From: Eleusine coracana subsp. coracana
Lineage: Eukaryota > Streptophyta > Magnoliopsida > Poales > Poaceae
DNA: 64,000 nucleotides
NCBI GenBank assembly: GCA_032690845.1
Contig: CM064429.1
Coordinates: 11,440,569-11,504,568, forward strand
Direction: 5' to 3'
In this document: positions 56,426 through 64,000 of the stretch, piece by piece
How the letters are laid out: each line of letters starts with the position of its first letter
How positions within the stretch are numbered: the stretch's first letter is position 1
The notes under the pieces: generated by a model
What the model saw: only the letters and a program-made list of their open reading frames with translations
Told to the model about the DNA's origin: nothing
Database searches by the model: none
Program-made: the position numbers and the translations under genes

Positions 56426-57992
56426 TGTTGACGGCTGTTAAGTACCATTTTCAACCGTCAACTATACTCAAATAAAGGAGAATTTGGCATTTCATACACG
56501 CATGCTTTATCACAATAATATAGTTCCACTTGTACTTGGAGAACTTTGTGCATGCAGGAGGAAATGTGAAGGAAACACCTCAAAAGGCAAGAAAACACAC
56601 TTTCGACCAATCAGAGAGTGCCACATGGACGTCACACGGATTGAAGGGCCCATTTTCAGCACTTAACCGACGTAACTCCCTGCAATACCGTGCAAACCAA
56701 CATCAGGGCCCACAGGACAGCCACCTGGAGAAAGCACAGGCCAGGAGGGGCCACCCCCAGGTCGGCCGACCTGGTCAGGTCGGCCGACCTGGTCAGGTCG
56801 GCCGACCCAGCCGGGCGCCCTCTCCGCCTGGGCTTCCACGTGTTGGCTCCTCCGCGACTCCTGATGACGGTTTGAGATGCCTTCCGTGGCGGTTACGCTC
56901 CCTTGCCGACCTATTGAGGCTATAAATAGGAGGGTGTGCCTTCACAATCAACACACACCACAAGAAGCATTTCTCTCTTGCTAGTAGTAGTTCTTGGAGT
57001 TTTAGTGGAGTTAGGCTGAGTCTAGAGCTCTCTAGTCCCAAGTCTTCACTTGGAATTGGTATGGCTCTTGTATCTTTTCCCTTTTGTAAGACTTTACTCT
57101 TATCAATATATATATCTTTTCTATATAGTTGTGCTTGGGTCATGAGTTTCTTGTTTGATTTTGTGATCCATATATGTGATAGTATGGTCTACTTGTGTGA
57201 TAGTAGTTTATATTTATTATACTACTATTGTCATGCTAGTTATATACCGTCACTATAGTCTAGTTTATATGTTATAGTCTCTATGCTTAGTTTTAGCTGA
57301 TAAAGTATAGCATGGGTTTGGTGATCGTATTCGTACGGTAACTCTGCCTCGTTAATAGTAATCGCGGAGGGGCAGAGTGCTCTTTGGTCATGCAAGTATG
57401 GTACTTGGGTGACTGATTTGCATCAATTATTCGTTAGTCTACTGGTTCGTTGAGGTAGGCGGCAGGTGGTGACAGCCCTGTCCGTCCTTTGAAATCCTCC
57501 CCGCTAGGCTAGTGCGTAGGCTCTTGGCGGAAGTCGCCTGTGGATGCAGGGGTAAGTCCGTGCCTGAAGTGCTATACTATTGACTGCTGAACCTGAGTGT
57601 GGGTCTGTATGTATTCTACTTAGGCTATGCAACTGTATAGGAATGTATAGTAGGAGTAGCTTAGCCTAGTCTTTCCTCCACTAGACTTTATTTATTTAGT
57701 GGGAATCTTCTGTGTGTGTCACACTACCCAGTTATTATCATGTACCCGCCTGTCTTGGTTAGATATCCTTGCTAATTGTTAACATGATCTTATATGTTAG
57801 TAACGCTTCTTGATCATAACCTTCCTCTGGGATAAACAAATACGATACCCTGAATACTTCCGGGTGAAATGCTACAGCGGTATTCTCCGTGCGCTTGCGG
57901 ATTTTACCTACTTGACTCTGGGACATATTAGTGAACCGTTTCTGGCTCCGTGCCGGGAATGATTTATTAATATAGCTTAGCAAAAGTCAACA
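56426..57992 (+). repeat. E9 3' LTR (1567 bp)
   Basis: Matches 50423-51989 in length, with about ten substitutions, several at CG sites. Followed by ATCTA. Confidence 0.94.
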
Positions 57993-58567
57993 ATCTATCA
58001 CTTTCCCGGGTATACAAATGAATTCCCGTTACCTAACCCGGGTCTTCGTTTGTATCACTGTCGGGCACTAACCCTCCCACTTGAGCCAGTGGAGAAGTTC
58101 GCAGGCATAGTGTTTCAGGGCGACCGACACGTTCCCGTAGGCATATGGAGCCTACACCGGAGTTTCACACTCCGACCGGAGATCCGGTATGGGAGCAGCC
58201 CCCGCCACAGGACGAGGCGGGTGCATCAACATGGCAGGCCGGAGCATGGGAATCTCAGTACGATTACCCCATGCAGACGTCATCAAGTTCAAGCGGACCG
58301 CCATCCTTTGCCACTCGGTCATTCTCATCCCGTGGATTCCGTGAACTCAACTATGGGATGGCCGAGTTGACAAGGAGGGTGAACGACATTGATTTGCGCA
58401 CCGAGAGCATGCAATAAACTCTCACGCAACATGTCGCCGACACCCAGCAATGGCAGAATTTCAGCGACAACCAATTCCGCCAGCTGAACGCGATGATGGC
58501 TCAGAATCAGAGCAATTGGGATGCCTTCTTCCGCTCCCAAGGCTACGACCCGAACCAGCAGATATGA

Positions 58568-60003
58568 GCAAGAACAAGCTTGGGGGAGGACCTCCCTTCT
58601 CACGGTAACTTGTATCTTTCCCCTTCCCTTTATTTCTTGCATTTGCTAAATCTGAAAATCCAAAAAAAAAAAAATTTAAAATCTGAAAACCATAAAAATT
58701 TGCAAAACATAAAAAGAACAAAAATATTTCCCTTTTTCATGCGCGGTATGAATGTGTATAATTTTCCTATGTTGAGATGATGAATAGTTGCTCTGTCCTT
58801 TATTCCTCTCTAATGCTAGTTTACAACTTAGTACTCTCTCAAGAGTTAGGTTTGTTGGTAAATCTTGCCTTGAACTTGAATCTTGTGGGTAGCATATGCA
58901 TTCTCTAGTTCTAAGTTGTTGAGAGGTATGATATGATAGATAGGGCTGCTATGATCTTGCTCAACGTAAAGCTTGAATTCCGGAGTTTTATTTTTCAAAA
59001 TGACAAATTGATAAGTTCCTCAATGATGAAATTCCCACCACAGCCATATGTAGTGTTTACATTTGAAAACCTTTACACATATGCTGCTTGTTTCACATTG
59101 AGCTTAGTCAAAATTGTTGTGACCCAAGTAGAACTCTTTTCATGCTTTCTTGATCAAGATCATGTACACACATCCACCGCCATGAGCTATCCTTCTAAAT
59201 CAAGAAGATAGCATCCACCATATCCACCATATCCACCGTGAGCTATTCTTCTACACCGGAAGAAAGCCACTATCCATCCATCCATCCAAAGAAACACTCC
59301 ATATATCCATTGCAAAATTCCTCTCTCAAAGTATTCATTGCAAACTAGGACTATGGCTATGCAAAAAGAAAAGAAAAAAATGCTCAAAAAAGAGAGCAAG
59401 CAAAAGATAGCCATAGCCTAGAAACTCCAAAAGAGAGAAGGAAAATTCAAAAAGGAGTTATTTCTTCCCATCCACCATTCCTCCGTTCTCCCACACACTT
59501 GCACATCTTGATCAAGATTGTTTGAATTGATGTTTTTCTTGGATCCGGTCTTTTGACATAGCAATATTATGTGAACATGAGTGCCTCATATATCCCTACC
59601 TTGAGCTCCACATAAAGCCTTATTTAGAAGTAGGTGATTATAGGCAACACTTTGCCTTGGTGAGGAATCATACACATATTGAGTGATCCGAGAGAATCAT
59701 TTGAGGAACTTGGTTTTTATTTTCAAAATCTTTTGAAAACCTCCGGAATAACATAGCGGAATCTAGGGCAAGTGATTGGTGCCCTGCAATTGTTCTATCT
59801 CTCAACCGCCCAAGACAATGAGGTGTAAAAGCCCCATGGATCGAGGTAAATGGGTAAGTTATGTGCCAACATATTTAATTCTAGGAAGAGTACTTTGTTG
59901 TGCGCATAGTATTATTGAGGAGTAGGACATTGTAGCAACTCCTGATCAACAACTTAAGTTTATCTTTGCTTCGGGACGAGCAAAGGGTAAGCTTGGGGGA
60001 GTT
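58568..60003 (+). other. E8 3' untranslated region and polypurine tract
   Basis: Aligns with 55015-56425 of E9 throughout. It has a 40-bp insertion of A-rich sequence near 58660-58700 relative to E9. No gene. Confidence 0.8.
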
Positions 60004-61498
60004 TGTTGACGGCTGTTAAGTACCATTTTCAACCGTCAACTATACTCAAATAAAGGAGAATTTGGCATTTCATACACGCATGCTTTATCACAATAATATA
60101 GTTCCACTTGTACTTGGAGAACTTTGTGCATGCAGGAGGAAATGTGAAGGAAACACCTCAAAAGGCAAGAAAACACACTTTCGACCAATCAGAGAGTGCC
60201 ACATGGACGTCACACGGATTGAAAGGCCCATTTTCAGCTCTTAACCGACGTAACTCCCTGTAATACCGCGGGAACCGACCTCAGGACCCACCTGCCAGCC
60301 TCCCCAAGAAAGCACAGGCCAGGAGGACCCCTGGCCAGGTCGGGCGACCCAGTCAGGTCGGCCGACCTGGTCCTGGGGGATATTCCTTTGTGCTTCCACG
60401 TGTTGGCTCCTCAGCGACTCCTGATGGCGGTTTGAGGTGCCTTCCGTGGCGATTACTCTCCCTTGCCGACTTATTGAGGCTATAAATAGGAGGGTGTGCC
60501 TTCACACTCAACACACACCACAAGAAGCATTTCTCTCTTGCTAGTAGTAGTTCTTGGAGTTTTAGTGGAGTTAGGCTGAGTCTAGAGCTCTCTAGTCCCA
60601 AGTCTTCACTTGGAATTGGTATGGCTCTTGTATCTTTTCCCTTTTGTAAGACTTTGCTCTTATCAATATATATATTTTTTCTATATAGTTGTGCTTGGGT
60701 CATGAGTTTCTTGTTTGATATTGTGATCCATATATGTGATAGTATAGTCTACTTGTGTGATAGTAGTTTATATTTATTATACTACTATTGTCATGCTAGT
60801 TATATACCGTCACTATAGTCTATTTTATATGTTATAGTCTCTATGCTTAGTTTTAGCTGATAAAGTATAGCATGGGTTTGGTGATCGTATTCGTACGGTA
60901 GCTCTGCCTCGTTAATAGTAATCGCGGAGGGGCAGAGTGCTCTTTGGTCATGCAAGTATGGTACTTGGGTGACTGATTTGCATCAATTATTCGTTAGTCT
61001 ACTGGTTCGTTGAGGTAGGCGGCAGGTGGTGACAGCCCTGTCCGTCCTTTGAAATCCTCCCCGCTAGGCTAGTGCGTAGGCTCTTGGCGGAAGTCGCCTG
61101 TGGATGCAGGGGTAAGTCCGTGCCTGAAGTGCTATACTATTGACTGCTGAACCTGAGTGTGGGTCTGTATGTATTCTACTTAGGCTATGCAACTGTATAG
61201 GAATGTATAGTAGGAGTAGCTTAGCCTAGTCTTTCCTCCACTAGACTTTATTTATTTAGTAGGAATCTTCTGTGTGTGTCACACTACCCGGTTATTATCA
61301 TGTACCCGCCTGTCTTGGTTAGATATCCTTGCTAATTGTTAACATGATCTTATATGTTAGTAACGCTTCTTGATCATAACCTTCCTTTGGGATAAACAAA
61401 TACGATACCCTGAATACTTGACTCTGGGACATATTAGTGAACCGTTTCTGGCCCCGTGCCGGGAATGATTTATTAATATGGCTTAGCAAAAGTCAACA
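60004..61498 (+). repeat. E8 3' LTR (1495 bp, 54-bp deletion)
   Basis: Two 18-bp units as in the 5' LTR. A 54-bp deletion at about 61420 joins GAATACTT to GACTCTGG; the lost piece is bounded by TACTT repeats in the 5' LTR (about 45971 and 46027). Adding 54 restores 1549. Confidence 0.92.
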
Positions 61499-62728
61499 GC
61501 CATCGAAAGAAGGTCGGTCAGGAAACCGACATGATCCAAGGGCCGCCCGACCTCGCCCGCTGCCCGGCGGTGCATGCCGCCTGGCATGCCCGGCCGCCCG
61601 GCACACATGGCCGCCCGGCATGGCCCGCTGCCCGGCGAACCAACTTTGGCCTACCGACTCCACTTCATCTACAAACACCCCCGGCCCATCGCCACCTATA
61701 AATAGTGGAGAATTTGGGAGAAAACACATCAATGAGTCCCTTTCCCACTACTTCTGCCACAATGTAGAATAGGATAGTTAGCGTGGGAGTTAGAGTCGGG
61801 TTGAGAGCTTCTCCTCAGTATTCCGGATTTGTGTTGGAAACCTTGGTATAAGTTCTCTTGTATCTTTTCTTCTATAAGACTTATGCCTCAAATATAAAGA
61901 TGTTTATTCTTTTATTTATCCAAGTCTGATAGTGCCTTCTTAAGCTTTGTAGTTGTTTCCTAGTTGCACCATTAAGAGTGTTTCCATGATTTATATGTTC
62001 ACGGGTTTCCCGGCTAGGACTTAATTGAGTCACCGTTCTGAGTAAGGGTTTTAGACTTTGTGATTTCCCGTCTGTTCTTCTGCAAAGATCTACGGAAGAA
62101 TATCTAGTGTGAATGTAGGCGTGGTGCCTATGTATGTGCAGGCTGGTTATGCATTCGTCCCCAGGGTCTGTGTGGTAGGCGGCAGATGGTACAGCCCTGT
62201 CCGTCCCTTTAGTAATCCACCACGTTCGGGAAGTCTCAAGCAGGGTTGTCTAGCGATAGCGTACCCACTAGTACAGAGGTTAGTTACCGACCCATATTAG
62301 TGGATCGTTTTCGTGCCCCAAAGTGAACAAAGCATGAGCCGTAGAATCGCTAGTAAATGGTGCAGCTCTAGAAGCAACACTTAACGCTTGTCTTGGGAAT
62401 TCTACAACATCATTACTTAGGAAATCGAACTTGACTTGTTGTCCTCCCAACTAGCTGTACTTTCCTCTATTAAATACCTGTAGTGTGGTCTTCCCTTGAT
62501 GCGTCCACCATATTAACCACTCATTATCCTCATCCCCATCGTGGTTGGGTTGGTGATTTCCTTATAGACATAAGATTGTTAACTCTCGATACTCTTACGC
62601 CTTGCTTCCCTGAGGAGAAATACGATACCTTGGAATACTCCCGGGTGAAATGCTACAATGGTGTTCCGTGCGCTTGCGAAATTAATTGATTTTATCTTTA
62701 GAGCGTAGCAAACGCCAACAAGCATTTC

Positions 62729-62746
62729 TGGTGCCGTTGCCGGGGA
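62729..62746 (+). other. E10 primer binding site (tRNA-Asp type)
   Basis: TGGTGCCGTTGCCGGGGA differs from the tRNA-Asp complement at one base, a C-to-T at a CG. Confidence 0.8.
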
Positions 62747-64000
62747 GGCAATGGCTAAGATTTTGAGACTAATATAGATTGTCTACTAAGAAAATTCACC
62801 GCTAGCCTTAGCGGGATCACCCCTATTTTGTTTGAGTGTGGAACAAACAGGACAAAGTCGCCTTGACCTTGCAGCGAGTTTTCACAAAAGAAGAGCCCGT
62901 GGTGTTGCGATACTTCTCAACGAATCATCATGTACCACTATAGCTCAATTTTCAAGGAGGTAAGCCCCAAAATCTTGTCCCTGATCTATCTATTTGGACA
63001 ACTTGGGTATTGATTCAATTGTTTTGTCTACAACTAATGTTACATTCTTATCATATCACTTATTGGGCGATGCATTCATTGTTTGGTTGCGTGCCCTATG
63101 TATGAGTATGATATAGAATATTCCTTCAATTGTATATTTGTGGCTGTGATAAGCGTTCCTTGTTTGGTTGCATATCACATTCACTTGTATGATAAACTGA
63201 ACAACATAAAAATGGTCATCTCTCTATGATGCTTTGATGTGAAATAAGGAAAATGTGTTTGTTTTCCCTCCTTAATTGGTCAAATTATACATGGTGTCTA
63301 GGTTGATTGATGGATCAATAGAGATGTGCCCATTGTAGATGAATAGATTTGCGCTAACAATTACAGGAAATCAATGAACCAAGTGAAGCCAAATGAAAAT
63401 GAAAAAAAAAGAATGGACAATAGAAAACTTAAAAAGGTCACCGCCATAGAGGCAAAAAAGAAGATTCAGGTATGGCAAAAGGAGCCCGTCTCGTTTGGGA
63501 CGTAAAAATCGAACCTTCGTTGGAAGGTAACCGATATTTACCCCCCTTCAATATCCCTCATATATACCATTAGATTAGGTTGTTTTTGCTTCTTTGTTTT
63601 ACTAATTAAACATGGATAATAGAAAAAAATGTAAAAAGAAACTGAAAAAAAATTGGTGCTACCCCGGCCAAGTTCATTAGTCGACTGGCTGATTTTTAGG
63701 CCAATTGAACAACCAGCCGACTCCCCGGGTTGTTAAACCTATCAGGCCAATACCTGGCCAGATCATCGATTAGGAGGCCGTTTTTTCATGCAGGATGACA
63801 TCCTGACTGGCTGTCCGGGATGCTAACCTGGCCAGGTAATTACTTGGCTGAAATCAAGGCTCGAGGGGTCATTTTTTTTAGGAAAAACGGTCACCCGGTT
63901 GGGCAGTTTTCATGTTAAAAGTGGCCGCCCGGCCACTAACCGCCGCCCGACCAAATATGGCCACCCGACCTACTTTCTCTCCCTTTCTCTTGCCTAATCT
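62747..64000 (+). other. E10 internal leader, no gene recognised
   Basis: The first ATG after the primer site (62751) is closed after eight codons. No gag-like frame follows. From 63661 to 63990 the sequence becomes rich in GGCCGCCCGG, CTGGCCAG and GACTGGCTG words like those inside the E10 LTR (44050-44250 and 61540-61640), perhaps a related LTR beginning at the right edge. A-rich runs occur near 63400 and 63640. Confidence 0.5.

Larger units (their letters stand above)
50423..57992 (+). mobile_element. E9: non-autonomous Athila-related element inside E8 ORF2
   Basis: 7570 bp, LTRs both 1567 bp (50423-51989, 56426-57992), exact ATCTA duplications (50418-50422, 57993-57997), tRNA-Asp primer site (51998-52015), deleted ORF1, internal promoter, full-length ORF2 with two stops, untranslated region, polypurine tract (56411-56425). 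I count about ten LTR differences, so it is young but older than E7. Confidence 0.94.
49510..58567 (+). pseudogene. E8 ORF2: ATHILA ORF-1-like, interrupted by E9
   Basis: Own parts 49510-50422 and 57998-58567 (E9 with one GTAGA-like 5-bp ATCTA duplication between). Basic N-terminus, acidic linker, then the ATHILA ORF-1-like core (MREEFASIFRTMGWLSFVEV, ISFRLFGQERLVTWGDL, LTLFPRGD-like FPRGDIRVVRQDELKI) and the Ser/Gln-rich coiled C-terminus. A 7-nt deletion (ATTGCGC relative to E9) near 50300 and a 1-nt deletion near 58092 shift the frame, and CAA-to-TAA at 58416 adds a stop. Known Athila relatives carry such a protein; its role is not established. Confidence 0.82.
44560..61498 (+). mobile_element. 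E8: non-autonomous Athila-related element (gag-protease form)
   Basis: LTRs 44560-46108 (1549 bp) and 60004-61498 (1495 bp), exact GCCAT duplications (44555-44559, 61499-61503), primer site, ORF1 with gag and protease, internal promoter, ORF2 (cut by E9), untranslated region and polypurine tract (59989-60003). Without E9 it is about 9.4 kb. RT, RNase H and integrase are absent. It is the most complete copy of the E7/E8/E9 family here. Confidence 0.93.
43887..62720 (+). repeat. E10 complete LTR (about 1.89 kb without E8)
   Basis: Own parts 43887-44559 and 61504-62720. Starts TGTTGGCGGCTG and ends AACGCCAACA. E8 is inserted at GCCAT. The LTR holds GCCGCCCGG-rich repeats on both sides of E8 (44390-44460, 61540-61640) and a TATAAATAGTGG box near 61698. 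It is followed directly by a primer site. Confidence 0.8.
43583..64000 (+). mobile_element. E10: Athila-related element complex in the E1 3' LTR
   Basis: Three parts: a 74-bp LTR start (43583 to about 43656), about 230 bp of 3' internal sequence ending in GGACGAGCAAAGGCTTAAG and polypurine CTTGGGGAGG, and a complete LTR (43887-62720, interrupted by E8) followed by a tRNA-Asp type primer site and internal leader. A whole LTR flanked by polypurine tract on the left and primer site on the right implies a tandem or recombinant arrangement. The right end is outside the window. Confidence 0.72.

Noticed and set aside
63360..63660. Host exon near the right edge
   Set aside because: Short lysine-rich frames only, with A-rich composition and no recognisable motif.

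Overview
The window is repeat-dense plant nuclear DNA, almost certainly from a grass. I found no intact host gene and no rRNA, tRNA or CRISPR. About 60 of the 64 kb can be assigned to a nested stack of LTR retrotransposons of the Ty3/Gypsy superfamily. The grass assignment rests on inference: the mix of Tat-, Athila- and CRM-like elements, CACTA-type GGCACTCGGCAAA subterminal repeats, and a leucine-rich-repeat receptor-kinase relic.

Layout. Positions 1-3018 hold old debris: an LTR-like promoter fragment on the minus strand, CACTA-like repeats, a GC-rich proline-coding tract, a hAT-like remnant and a fragment of an LRR receptor kinase. Element E1 (Tat lineage) starts at 3019 with its 5' LTR and ends in a partial 3' LTR at 42851-43582. 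It has been split open by later insertions. E2 (Athila lineage, + strand, 6060-16420, target duplication CTGCT) lies in E1 gag and is itself hit by E5 (10638-11639, GTACC) and by solo LTR E6 (12267-13198, CAAGA). E3 (CRM-like chromovirus, - strand, 21574-32688, GTAGA) lies in the antisense gene of E1 and contains E4 (22893-27233, CTTAG). E7 (- strand, 35907-42704, TTGAG) lies in the 5' leader of the same antisense gene. E10 is inserted in the 3' LTR of E1 at 43583 and runs past the window end. E8 (44560-61498, GCCAT) lies in an LTR of E10, and E9 (50423-57992, ATCTA) lies inside E8. E5, E6 and E4 share one LTR family. E7, E8 and E9 are one family.

How the parts work. E1, E2 and E3 carried full gag-pol sets (protease, reverse transcriptase, RNase H, integrase) and are now broken by stops and frameshifts, many of the C-to-T type at CG/CHG sites. 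E1 has the second RNase H typical of Tat elements and, between pol and its 3' LTR, an antisense, apparently multi-exon gene with a plant-mobile-domain (PMD) region, a proline/serine-rich middle and a coiled-coil end, with its own TATA box. The E7/E8/E9 family has no polymerase: it carries gag-protease (ORF1) and a separate ATHILA ORF-1-like reading frame (ORF2) preceded by an apparent internal promoter. It must have moved using enzymes of another element.

Most notable observations: the spliced antisense PMD gene; an exact in-frame GT...AG 744-nt absence from ORF2 of E7, as if a spliced transcript had been reverse transcribed; an 18-bp palindromic repeat whose copy number (1, 2, 3) exactly accounts for LTR lengths of 1531, 1549 and 1567 bp; the same palindrome upstream of both LTR and internal TATA boxes; and a stem-loop at the start of the LTR in three Athila-like families. 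All distances and differences were counted by eye.
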